Part shown: one piece after another, positions 46,401-54,295 of the stretch | How the letters are laid out: every line of letters starts with the position of its first letter | Position numbering within the stretch: position 1 is the first letter of the stretch | Assembly (NCBI RefSeq): GCF_040358985.1 | Contig: NZ_CP132932.1 | Coordinates: 2,914,001-2,978,000, forward strand | Reading direction: 5' to 3' | Origin: Tunturibacter empetritectus | Lineage (GTDB): Bacteria; Acidobacteriota; Terriglobia; Terriglobales; Acidobacteriaceae | Length of the DNA: 64,000 nucleotides | Notes under the pieces: generated by a model | Told to the model about the DNA's origin: nothing | The model's input: only the letters and a program-made list of their open reading frames with translations | The model's database searches: none | Translations under genes and position numbers: made by a program

Positions 46401-47796
46401 TGCTTCGGACGAAGTCTCGCGTGCGCTCACATTCGCCTGCCTGCAGATTGTTCCAAATCTTGAGCGAGCAGGTGAAGAGGTGGAGCATGTTCTTGATGCT
46501 TTGGAAGGCCGTTATATCCCTGCGGGCCCAGCTGGGGCACCGACACGTGGGATGGCACATATTCTTCCGACTGGCAGAAATTTCTATGCAGTCGACCCAC
46601 GTGCCCTGCCTTCTGAAGCTGCGTGGCGCGTAGGTCAGCAACTCGCACGCGAGGCGATAGAGCGTTATCGTGTTGAAGAAAACCAGTACCCCGAGACAGT
46701 CGGGCTCAGTGCGTGGGGTACTTCGCAGATGCGTACGCACGGTGACGACGTAAGCGAGGTTCTGGCGTTGCTCGGTGTGGAGCCGGTGTGGAATAAACAA
46801 TCCAGACGCCCGGAAGGAATCATCTTGATTCCATTGGAAAAACTCGGCAGGCCGCGCGTGGATGTCACGCTTCGCATCAGCGGGTTTTTTCGAGATGCGT
46901 TTCCTCATCTTATTGACATGATCGATGATGCGGTCGCGCTGGTCATTCAGCAGGATGAGCCGCTGGAGATGAACTTTCCTAAGAAACATTATCTGCGGGA
47001 TCTTGAGAAAAATAGTGATCAGGGAGCCGAAGAGGCGGAGGCTTCTGCGCGATTTAGAATCTTCGGAGCGAAACCAGGTACTTATGGAGCTGGCATTCAA
47101 GCGCTGATGGAGACACATCACTGGAAGACTGACGGGGATATCGCACAGGTGTTTCTCGAATGGGGCGGTTACGCGTATGGCAAGTCGGCGAATGGCGTGG
47201 ATGCGCGACACATCTTTGCCGAGCGATTGAAGAGTGTTCAGGTTGCGTTACATAACCAGGACAATAGAGAACATGACATCTTCGACTCTGATGATTATTT
47301 TCAGTTTCACGGCGGCATGGTGGCTACCATCCGAGCGCTTACAGGAGTACAACCCAAGGCCTATTTCGGCGATAGCTCCCGTCCGGACGCCGTACGTGTA
47401 CGTGACCTGCGCGAAGAGGCTCTGCGTGTCTATCGTTCGCGTGTCATCAATCCGAAGTGGATCGAGAGCGTCAAGCGTCACGGTTACAAAGGTGGGCTGG
47501 AGCTAACCGCGACGGTCGACTATATCTTCGGTTTTGATGCGACGGCACATATAGCTCCAGATTTTGTCTACGAAGGACTGGCACAAGAGTATGCACTTAA
47601 TCGTGAGACGCAGAGCTTTCTGAAACAGTCAAATCCGTGGGCGTTGAATGCGATCGCCGAACGTTTGCTCGAAGCCAAGGAACGTGGGCTTTGGGAGGAC
47701 GCTAAACCTGAGACACTCGATGCGCTACGTGAGGTTCTGCTTGACAGCGAAACTTTGTTAGAAGCACGCGGTGAGACTAGCAGGATTACAGTATGA
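43438..47796 (+). CDS. cobN: Cobaltochelatase CobN with N-terminal [2Fe-2S] ferredoxin-like domain
   Basis: The 1452-residue protein has two parts. Residues 1-110 form a thioredoxin-like [2Fe-2S] domain with Cys29, Cys33-35, Cys70 and Cys74 (GCLGPC). The rest is CobN, the large subunit that inserts cobalt into hydrogenobyrinate a,c-diamide; [19 protein letters not shown] and [26 protein letters not shown] are family signatures, and GGYAYG near the end is kept. TTG at 43438 has AGAGGGG about 7 nt upstream; ATG 43447 is the alternative. It sits under a cobalamin riboswitch and overlaps the next gene by 4 nt. Confidence 0.93.
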   Translation: [1452 protein letters not shown]

Positions 47797-49505
47797 CTCG
47801 CCCGGCTTATCCGTTCGCGGCGATTGTCGGCCAGGAGCAGATGAAGATGGCGCTGCTTCTCGCTGCTGTGGATTGGCGCCTGGGAGTGCTCCTACGTGGA
47901 GACAAAGGCGCGGGGAAGACCACGACGGCGCGAGCGCTCGCCGAGTTGCTCCCAAAGCCTGGCCGCTTCGTCAATCTTCCCATAGGCATAACGGAAGATC
48001 GCCTTTTAGGCGGGATGGACTTAGGGAGTACGTTGAAGGGTGAACCGGCGCTTCGGGCCGGCCTGGTCGCAGAGGCAAACGGTGGCGTTCTTTATGTCGA
48101 TGAGGTCAACCTTTTGCCTGACCATCTTGCCGACGCGTTGTTGGATGCAGCTGCGACCGGCGTGAGCACAGTCGAGCGGGAAGGTTTTAGCGCAGTGCAG
48201 GAAGCACGATTCGTTTTGATGGGAAGCATGAATCCGGAAGAGGGATCGCTGCGGCCACAGTTGCTCGATCGGTTTGCCCTCGTTGCGGATATTACTGCCA
48301 GCGGATTGGCGACTGAAAGACGGGAGGTCGTTGAACGGCGCTTGATGTATGACGCCGACCCTTCACTTTTTGCGGCCCGGTGGATGGAGCAGCAGATATA
48401 TCTTCAGCAGCGGATAGCAGCTGCGAGGGTAATGCTTCGATCTGTGCAATGTTCTACCCTTATGTTGGAGCACATCAGCACGATCGTTTGCGAACATGGA
48501 GTACTATCTCTGCGTGCGGATCTCGCCATAGCGCGTGCGAGCTGCGCACAGGCGGCGCTGCTGGGTTGTGAAGAGGTTGCAGAGGAACATATCGGGGCGG
48601 TTCTGCCACTCGCCTTGGCTCATCGGATAACGCGTTCCCCTCAGAAGCCACCTCTTCCACAGACTTCTCCTTCACCATTACCCCAAACACCGGCGCAGAG
48701 CAGGGAGAGCGAAGAGACCGATGAAATGACCGAGCAGCGCTTTTCTTCTTTGTCAGTCAGAACACCCGAATTGCATTGGACCGCGAATGGCGGTAGAAGC
48801 GGAGCGATGGGTGGGCGCAAAGGGACTGCACCGGGTCCCGTTGTCAGAAGCAGAAAGAGCGAGAGCCCCGCGGAGTTAGATTCTCGCTCTTCCGTGCTGG
48901 AAGCCGTTGCCCGAACTGGTCGACCGAGTCCGCGTCTTGAGGATTTATATGAGAAGGTGCGTGAGCCGTTAGTGGGAACGCGGTTTTTGGTTGTTGTGGA
49001 TTCAAGCGGGTCGCATGCAGCGCGGGAACGGATGAGAGTGGTGAAGGGAGCGGTGGGGGGGCTCATGGAACGTTCCCTGCGGCGTCGTGACGAGGTGGCC
49101 GTGATCGTATTTCGGGGAGAAACTGCCGAGATTCTGGTTGCTCCTACAAGCGACGTTGCGACGGTGGTTGCTGCGTTGGAGTATTTGCCGACTGGCGGGC
49201 GTACCCCTCTTGCGCATGCGCTTGAACTGGCGAATGAACTGGTGACGTCCGAGACGCTGTTATTGCTTGTTACCGATGGAAGGGCCAATGTTCCTTATCG
49301 CAGCGATGACGCCTGGCGTGACGCGTTGCAGGCAGGGGCCAGGATTCAATGTCCCGGTCTGGTTATCGACACTGAGTCGGGTAATCATGCTTTTGGTAAG
49401 GCGAAAGAACTCGCCGACGCTATGCGGTCCGAGTGCATCAGCTTGTCGGAGTTTGAAGCAGGATATGATTTCGCCGTTCTGCTCAAGAACAGTGTTGGTT
49501 GGTAA
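47793..49505 (+). CDS. ChlI/ChlD-type chelatase partner: AAA+ ATPase fused to VWA domain
   Basis: A 570-residue fusion. The AAA+ part has Walker A GDKGAGKT (36-43), a ChlI-like GGMDLGSTLKGEPALRAGLVAEANGGVLYVDEVNLL and sensor MNPEEGSLRPQLLDRF. A Pro/Ser/Glu-rich linker follows (about 290-375), then a VWA domain whose MIDAS begins DSSGS at residue 403, with GGRTPL and VTDGRAN. It should power CobN in place of CobS and CobT, which are absent here. The 4-nt overlap with cobN implies matched expression. Confidence 0.9.
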   Translation: MTRPAYPFAAIVGQEQMKMALLLAAVDWRLGVLLRGDKGAGKTTTARALAELLPKPGRFVNLPIGITEDRLLGGMDLGSTLKGEPALRAGLVAEANGGVLYVDEVNLLPDHLADALLDAAATGVSTVEREGFSAVQEARFVLMGSMNPEEGSLRPQLLDRFALVADITASGLATERREVVERRLMYDADPSLFAARWMEQQIYLQQRIAAARVMLRSVQCSTLMLEHISTIVCEHGVLSLRADLAIARASCAQAALLGCEEVAEEHIGAVLPLALAHRITRSPQKPPLPQTSPSPLPQTPAQSRESEETDEMTEQRFSSLSVRTPELHWTANGGRSGAMGGRKGTAPGPVVRSRKSESPAELDSRSSVLEAVARTGRPSPRLEDLYEKVREPLVGTRFLVVVDSSGSHAARERMRVVKGAVGGLMERSLRRRDEVAVIVFRGETAEILVAPTSDVATVVAALEYLPTGGRTPLAHALELANELVTSETLLLLVTDGRANVPYRSDDAWRDALQAGARIQCPGLVIDTESGNHAFGKAKELADAMRSECISLSEFEAGYDFAVLLKNSVGW

Positions 49506-49531
49506 ATTTGTGAACTCTTATTTTTGCGATA

Positions 49532-49569
49532 GGGGGAGGACGGCTTGGTGCAAGCTTGTCACATCCCCC
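49532..49569. terminator. Inverted repeat between convergent genes
   Basis: GGGGGA and TCCCCC enclose an inner GCTTG-GTG-CAAGC hairpin in the 82-bp gap between the ChlID gene and the opposing reductase gene. It is a plausible bidirectional terminator. Confidence 0.35.
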
Positions 49570-49587
49570 CTCTAAGGTCGGGCGGTT

Positions 49588-50772
49588 TTAGTAAACGTCG
49601 CGCTGATAGCGCTTTTGTTTTTTCATGGCGGCCAGGTACTCGGCGGCGTGGTCGAGGGTGCCGTTGGAGCCGCGGGCAATGACGTCTAGGAGGGCCGTTT
49701 CTACGTCCTTGGCCATGCGGGTGGCGTCTCCGCAGACGTAGAAGTAGGCTCCCCGTTCCAGCCACTCGTAGAGTTCCTTGGCTCGCTCCTGCATGCGGTC
49801 CTGGACGTAGACCTTGCGGGCCTGGTCGCGGGAGAAGGCGGTGTCGAGGCGGGTGAGGACGCCGTCCTTGTGCATGGCTTGGAACTGATCTTTGTAGAGA
49901 AAGTCCATGGCCTCGCGTTGTTCGCCGAAGAAGAGCCAGTTGTCGCCTCTCTGGCCGGTGGCCTGTCGCTCTTCGAGGAAGGCGCGGAAGGGAGCGATAC
50001 CGGTGCCGGGGCCGATCATGATGACCGGTTTGGTGGTGTCTTCGGGGAGGCGGAAGCTGTTGTTGGAGTGGAGGAAGATGGGCATCGTCGTGCCTTCGCC
50101 AGCGCGGTCGCCGAGGTGTCCGGAGGCCACCCCCTGGCGGTCGCGGTCGTGGGCCTCGTAGCGGACTACGCGGACGGTGGTCTGTACGTTGTCCTTGTGC
50201 ATGGCCTGGCTGGAGGCGATGGAGTACATGCGGGGGGTGAGGCGCTGGAGGATGTTGAAGAGCTGCTGGGGGTCGGTGACCACCTTGGGAAAGTCGGTGG
50301 CGAGGTCGACGAACTCGCGTCCCCAGCAGTACTCCTCGGCGCGGGCCTTGTTTTCGGGGCCGACGAGGCATTTGAGACGTTCGTTGGTGGGGGCGAGTTT
50401 GGCGTACTGGCCTACGGAGCCGCGGGAGAGTTTGCCGATGCCGAGGCGGGTGCGGAGGGCCTCTTCGAGGCTGATTTCGACCTTGTAGTGGTCGAGGACG
50501 CGTTCGCGGCCGGTGAAGTGGAGGGCTTCGAGGACCTCGGCTACGGCGATAGCGCGGTTTTCGGGGATGATTCCAACAGCGTCGCCGGGGGTGTAGGTCA
50601 TGCCCTCTTCGATGGTGAGCTCGACGTGACGGGTCTCCTTCTCCGAGCCTTCGCCGGTGAGGAGGCGGTTGTAGGTCACGGTGGAGAGGAAGGGGTTGTT
50701 GCGGGTGTATTTGGATGCGTGTCCGCTTGTCGGCTGGTCTTTTTGGGCTTCTTGGGCTTCCACTTCGGTCAT
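49588..50772 (-). CDS. CysJ-like NADPH:flavin reductase domain protein (FNR type, no flavodoxin domain)
   Basis: The 394-residue product matches the FAD/NADPH half of sulfite reductase flavoprotein and cytochrome P450 reductases. The FAD site is PRMYSIASS, the NADPH loop is GPGTGIAPFRAFLEERQ, and YVCGDATRMAKDVE and the C-terminal KRYQRDVY match CysJ. The connecting domain (TYTPGDAVGIIPEN) is present, but the N-terminal FMN flavodoxin domain is not, and no flavodoxin gene or cysI is adjacent. The electron acceptor is therefore uncertain. Confidence 0.9.
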   Translation of the reverse strand: MTEVEAQEAQKDQPTSGHASKYTRNNPFLSTVTYNRLLTGEGSEKETRHVELTIEEGMTYTPGDAVGIIPENRAIAVAEVLEALHFTGRERVLDHYKVEISLEEALRTRLGIGKLSRGSVGQYAKLAPTNERLKCLVGPENKARAEEYCWGREFVDLATDFPKVVTDPQQLFNILQRLTPRMYSIASSQAMHKDNVQTTVRVVRYEAHDRDRQGVASGHLGDRAGEGTTMPIFLHSNNSFRLPEDTTKPVIMIGPGTGIAPFRAFLEERQATGQRGDNWLFFGEQREAMDFLYKDQFQAMHKDGVLTRLDTAFSRDQARKVYVQDRMQERAKELYEWLERGAYFYVCGDATRMAKDVETALLDVIARGSNGTLDHAAEYLAAMKKQKRYQRDVY

Positions 50773-51101
50773 TTTTCTATGGTAAAACGCATCGGGGCAA
50801 AAATGCTTGTAAAGGCGTGTTCTTTTGCGGTGCTTTCGTGGTGTTTCGGTGGTGCGTTGTGGTGATTCGGTGGTGTGCTGTTTGTTGTTTCAGGTGTCAC
50901 CTTTCGAATCTCGTTTTGACCCCTCCCCCCCCCTGGGGGTTTTTTGCAGGGATGTCTTTTATTTTGAGTGGTTTGCGGTGGATTGGTGTCTGCAAGCTAT
51001 TGATTGCAGGAGGCTTATTCGCAAAATATCTGTTTTGTGAAACTTGCAAGCTAGTGAAGTTACTTAGCTAATCCCAGTTAGGCGAACCCTCAGTAAGACA
51101 A
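50773..51101. other. Intergenic region with GT-rich repeats and small hairpins
   Basis: No gene is seen. The part next to the reductase gene has a degenerate repeat of TTCGGTGGTG (about 50843-50880). A C-run followed by TGGGGGTTTTTT lies near 50926-50946. CTGCAA-8-TTGCAG (50990-51009) could form a hairpin, and TGCAAGCTA is repeated about 50 bp further on. Confidence 0.35.
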
Positions 51102-51596
51102 TTAGTGGTTTGCAGCTTTCTTTGCTGAAATCCGCACACACAACGCACGCTTTCCTGACGAGTAATCGAGTTGGTCGTCGTTCGACTTTCCTTCATTGAA
51201 ATCAAAGTAGTAACCGTACCCGGACGGCTTTCCCCGGTCGTCGAGTATGCGACCGCTGCTCCATTCATTTCCTGTCAAAAATAGATTTCCCTTTACATGC
51301 CAAGTAACGTTCCGAGGATTGCCGCCCTTGCCGTCGCCCGCCCTCCCTGGAGCTTCTGCGCTTCTATCGAAGATTGGCTGCAACTCAAACATCGTCGCCA
51401 GTCTCCAGTCTGAGTACTCAGCCAGCCGTAGGTCGTTGCAGTACTTCATTGCCTTGTGGTAGCTCACGTCTTTTCCGGCCCACATTAGTTCTGTGGATGG
51501 ATCGACCCAATATCGATGCGCCTGAGCTTCCTGCGTCTGTTGTCCCGTCATGACGATTGAGGAATTGAGTATAAGAAACGTAAGTAAGGTTTTCAT
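51102..51596 (-). CDS. DUF1566 (Lcl C-terminal-like) secreted protein
   Basis: A 164-residue protein with a signal peptide (LLTFLILNSSIVMTGQ) and one DUF1566 domain, recognised from DPSTELMWAGKDVSYHKAMKYC, then LAEYSDWRLATMFELQPIFD, NEWSSGR and a final RALCVRIS. The domain is common in secreted or surface proteins and has no defined activity. It stands alone. Confidence 0.8.
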   Translation of the reverse strand: MKTLLTFLILNSSIVMTGQQTQEAQAHRYWVDPSTELMWAGKDVSYHKAMKYCNDLRLAEYSDWRLATMFELQPIFDRSAEAPGRAGDGKGGNPRNVTWHVKGNLFLTGNEWSSGRILDDRGKPSGYGYYFDFNEGKSNDDQLDYSSGKRALCVRISAKKAANH

Positions 51597-51913
51597 GCCT
51601 GCCAGCCATCCTCGGTTTTGTTTATGCGATGACTTGGTGATATCTCTGTTTCCATTATAGAAGCGGGAGGATAACTAATGTGCAAGGCGGAGGTTGTTGT
51701 TCATCAACGACTTAGGCGGTTTAGGGGCTTGACAGTTTTTGGGGGTCGGTCGAGGTAGAGGGTGTTCCGGGCCTTGTGGTACGCTTGCCGGTAGCGCAGA
51801 GGGCGCATCCGGTCCGCGGAGAGGACAGAAGTCCACCTTGCTTTACAAATAGCGCCACGAACTTACTTTCTGCCCGCAATGTGCGGACCTGGGCATACGA
51901 GAGGAAGTTCGCC
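51597..51913. other. Intergenic region before the ankyrin gene
   Basis: No gene is supported. A TTGACA box (51729-51734) could be a -35 element for the ankyrin gene, but no good -10 box is found at the usual distance. Confidence 0.3.
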
Positions 51914-53086
51914 ATGCCGGTTCGACAGCTCCCAGCCAAGCCCGACCTCGACCACCTCAAGCATCAAGCCAAGGATCTGCTTCGTGGCCACGCTGAGCAT
52001 GCTCCGCTCGTCGCGCAGCAGATTCGAGAGTTTCATCCACGGTTTCTGCGTGCGAAAGATGCTGAGATTTTTCGCGCCCCGTTCAAGTTGAGCGATGCGC
52101 AGGTGACGATCGCTCGTGAGCATGGTTTCCAGAGTTGGGTTCGGTTGAAGTCGCATATTGAGAGACCAACGCTCACTGGCCAAATCAGCTTGCCGCATCA
52201 CGAACGAATTGAGGATGCGGCGTTTCGTCTTGCGGTGAAGCTGATTGACGCCGGCGATGTGGCGGGTTTGCGTTCCCATCTGAAGCAGCATCCCAGGCTG
52301 GTCCATCAGCATGTTGTCTTTGAGGGGGGAAACTACTTTCGGAATCCCACGCTGCTGGAGTTTGTGGCGGAGAATCCGGTTCGCCATGGCAGTCTGCCTG
52401 CCAGCATTGTCGAGGTAGCCAAGGTGATTCTCGATGCCGGTGCGGAGCGTTCCGCTATTGAGGAGACTCTCATGCTCGTCTGCACCGGCAGTGTCGCTCG
52501 GGAGTGTCGCGTCAAGCTTGATTTGATCGATCTGCTTTGCGATCGCGGTGCGAATCCTGAGAGTGCTCTGCGGGCGTCTGCCTTGCATGGAGAGGCTGAC
52601 GCGGTGAATGCATTGATAGCGCGCGGCGCACAGATCGATCTGCCGGTCGCGGCCGCGCTGGGCAGGGTCGATGACTTTCGCCGTCTGCTTGCAGCGTCCG
52701 ATGGGGAGGATCGTCATCTTGCACTGGCCCTGGCGTCGCAGTACGGTCAGGTCGAGATCGTTAAGCTGCTGCTGGATGCGGGGGAGGATCCGAACCGTTA
52801 CAACCCGGTTGGAGGGCACTCTCATACGACGCCGTTGCACCAGGCTGCTGGCGCGGGGAATGAACGGCTGGTGAAGCTTCTCGTCGAACGAGGTGCGAGG
52901 CTGGATAGGAAGGATGTGCTGTGGCGAGGGACACCGGCGGATTGGGCCAGGTACGGCGGCAAGACGGAGGTTGAGCGGTATCTTCGTTCGCTGCAGGATG
53001 GTGGCTCGGCAACGGCAGAAGGTGCAAGCAAAGCAACGACGAAATACGGGGATTCTTCCCTTTCGGCAAGCTCAGGGTCAGAATGA
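51914..53086 (+). CDS. Ankyrin-repeat protein with repeat-derived C-terminus
   Basis: The 390-residue protein starts MPVRQLPAKPDLDHLKHQAK, with AGAGGAAG 7 nt before ATG 51914. The N-terminal helical section is followed by degenerate ankyrin units from about residue 115 on, the clearest being HLALALASQYGQVEIVKLLLDAGEDPN and TTPLHQAAGAGNERLVKLLVERGARLD. It should serve in protein binding in the cytoplasm. The last 14 residues (KYGDSSLSASSGSE) and the stop codon are encoded by a dispersed repeat, so the original end may have been replaced. Confidence 0.85.
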   Translation: MPVRQLPAKPDLDHLKHQAKDLLRGHAEHAPLVAQQIREFHPRFLRAKDAEIFRAPFKLSDAQVTIAREHGFQSWVRLKSHIERPTLTGQISLPHHERIEDAAFRLAVKLIDAGDVAGLRSHLKQHPRLVHQHVVFEGGNYFRNPTLLEFVAENPVRHGSLPASIVEVAKVILDAGAERSAIEETLMLVCTGSVARECRVKLDLIDLLCDRGANPESALRASALHGEADAVNALIARGAQIDLPVAAALGRVDDFRRLLAASDGEDRHLALALASQYGQVEIVKLLLDAGEDPNRYNPVGGHSHTTPLHQAAGAGNERLVKLLVERGARLDRKDVLWRGTPADWARYGGKTEVERYLRSLQDGGSATAEGASKATTKYGDSSLSASSGSE

Positions 53087-53090
53087 CGGC
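53042..53090. repeat. Dispersed repeat at the 3' end of the ankyrin gene
   Basis: AAATACGGGGATTCTTCCC...TCAGGGTCAGAATGACGGC is the reverse of the repeat at 28766. It supplies the ankyrin protein's last residues and its TGA. Confidence 0.6.
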
Positions 53091-53140
53091 TCTTTTTGTA
53101 TGGAGCCTTCCCAGGTGTGACGGTTTCTTGAGAGTTCGGT

Positions 53141-53220
53141 GATGAAGATCGGATTCGTGTACAGGGTGTCTCCCGGGATGGTGTGTTCGGTGCGGGAGTT
53201 GTGGCGGCTGGAGCACAGAG
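53141..53220 (+). pseudogene. Decayed copy of the 5' end of the FecR-domain gene
   Basis: These 80 bases align with 54710-54790 over their whole length, from GATGAAGATCGGATTCGTGTAC to GGCGGCTGGAGCACAGAG, with about ten substitutions and one deleted base. The corresponding peptide starts MKIGFVYRV and is then out of frame. It is a remnant of a duplication about 1.5 kb from the parent. Confidence 0.75.
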
Positions 53221-53222
53221 TT

Positions 53223-54023
53223 CTATTGGCTGGATAACGTGTCTTTTTTAAGGCGCTTTCCGAAGACCAGCCCGACTGTCGTACCGATGGTTGACGAGTG
53301 ATCACTGACGCCGAAGCGCAAGCCCCCATTAATGCCAAAGGCATCGCCAAACTGGTGATAGAAGCCGCCAAAAATATAGGTGCCTGGCGGGGTGTTGGAT
53401 TGCGACGTGTTCTGACCAAAGGCCTCGGCATAGAGACGCGTGTCCTTCTGAATGTGATAACTGAGAGCGAATGACTGTTGTCCGCCATAACGACACCCTG
53501 TAGTCGTTTGGCAATCAGACTGGACTATCGAGCCGTTTACGATGACGTCCACATCCCCGTTCTTTCCATAGTGGTGATTGAGGAGCAGAATCGCTTGTTG
53601 ACCGTAGCCTTGAAGCGGGCTTGCCGAGGCAGTGGGAAGCTCTGCCTCATACTGCAATGCGAGTCCCGGCGCAATCCTATGGTATTGTTCCTTTTTCGCC
53701 TCGACCTTCCCGCCGAACTGAATCGTTCCGACTCCATTGGTGATGCTTCCGTCCTGTTGTTGATGATTAAACGGAGACCAGTCGAAATCCAGCCTGAGTC
53801 TAGGCAGTAGAGAATAAGTGAACAACGTATCTAACGTCTGCTGATTGCCTGGTGGGTTCTGGGGATAGGCATCGTAGCCTACCTCAACCTGCGCGACACC
53901 TTGGCTTTGGATGGCTGCACTGTTGGCGATCGTTGGTCTTGTGGGATTTATATTTAGATCTTGTGCCGACATGCTGATCGTCATCAGCGGGAGCATGGCA
54001 AAGAGCCAACTGATTTGTTTCAT
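53223..54023 (-). CDS. Outer-membrane beta-barrel protein of unknown function
   Basis: The 266-residue product has a signal peptide (WLFAMLPLMTISMSAQD) and alternating strands with aromatic ends, as in transporter-like barrels (for example LRLDFDWSPFNHQQ, GTIQFGGKVEAKKE and a C-terminal GTTVGLVFGKR). It resembles proteins annotated as phenol-degradation MetA-like or putative transporter. ATG 54023 puts the signal first; longer versions have 68 atypical residues. Its stop codon adjoins the decayed FecR copy. Confidence 0.75.
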   Translation of the reverse strand: MKQISWLFAMLPLMTISMSAQDLNINPTRPTIANSAAIQSQGVAQVEVGYDAYPQNPPGNQQTLDTLFTYSLLPRLRLDFDWSPFNHQQQDGSITNGVGTIQFGGKVEAKKEQYHRIAPGLALQYEAELPTASASPLQGYGQQAILLLNHHYGKNGDVDVIVNGSIVQSDCQTTTGCRYGGQQSFALSYHIQKDTRLYAEAFGQNTSQSNTPPGTYIFGGFYHQFGDAFGINGGLRFGVSDHSSTIGTTVGLVFGKRLKKDTLSSQ

Positions 54024-54091
54024 AGGCGGCAATGTCGAGCGTTGGAGTTTCCGATTTTGATCTTTGGCCGATTGAAGTGAGCTCCAAGTTA

Positions 54092-54295
54092 CTACCGGCG
54101 CCTTAGCAAAAAGACTATCAGCAGAAGGATCACGATCAACCCTAGACTGCCCGGCCAAACGAACCAGCCGCCACCACTCGAGTATCCGGCCACTAAGCAT
54201 CCAGACAATCCCAGGGTCGCGAAACATGCGGCTAGCAGGGTTGGTAGTTTCGGGGACAGGCGGAAGGTTGAGAACTTTTCTTTACGATTTCGCAT
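54092..54295 (-). CDS. Small membrane protein, 67 residues
   Basis: This short protein has a basic tail (MRNRKEKF), a first hydrophobic segment (LLAACFATLGLSGC) and a second, very hydrophobic one (SLGLIVILLLIVFLLRRR) that ends in three arginines. GAGGAA is 5 nt before the ATG, which supports translation. The LSGC could be a lipobox, though a two-helix membrane protein is as likely. Function unknown. Confidence 0.65.
   Translation of the reverse strand: MRNRKEKFSTFRLSPKLPTLLAACFATLGLSGCLVAGYSSGGGWFVWPGSLGLIVILLLIVFLLRRR

Noticed and set aside
47793-49505. Possible programmed frameshift in the ChlI/ChlD-like gene
   Set aside because: The frame is continuous from the ATPase through the VWA domain. 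No slippery site followed by structure was noticed.
49870-50865. 331-codon plus-strand frame across the CysJ-like gene
   Set aside because: The protein is Gly/Val/Glu-rich without recognisable motifs, and the minus strand gives complete FAD and NADPH sites.
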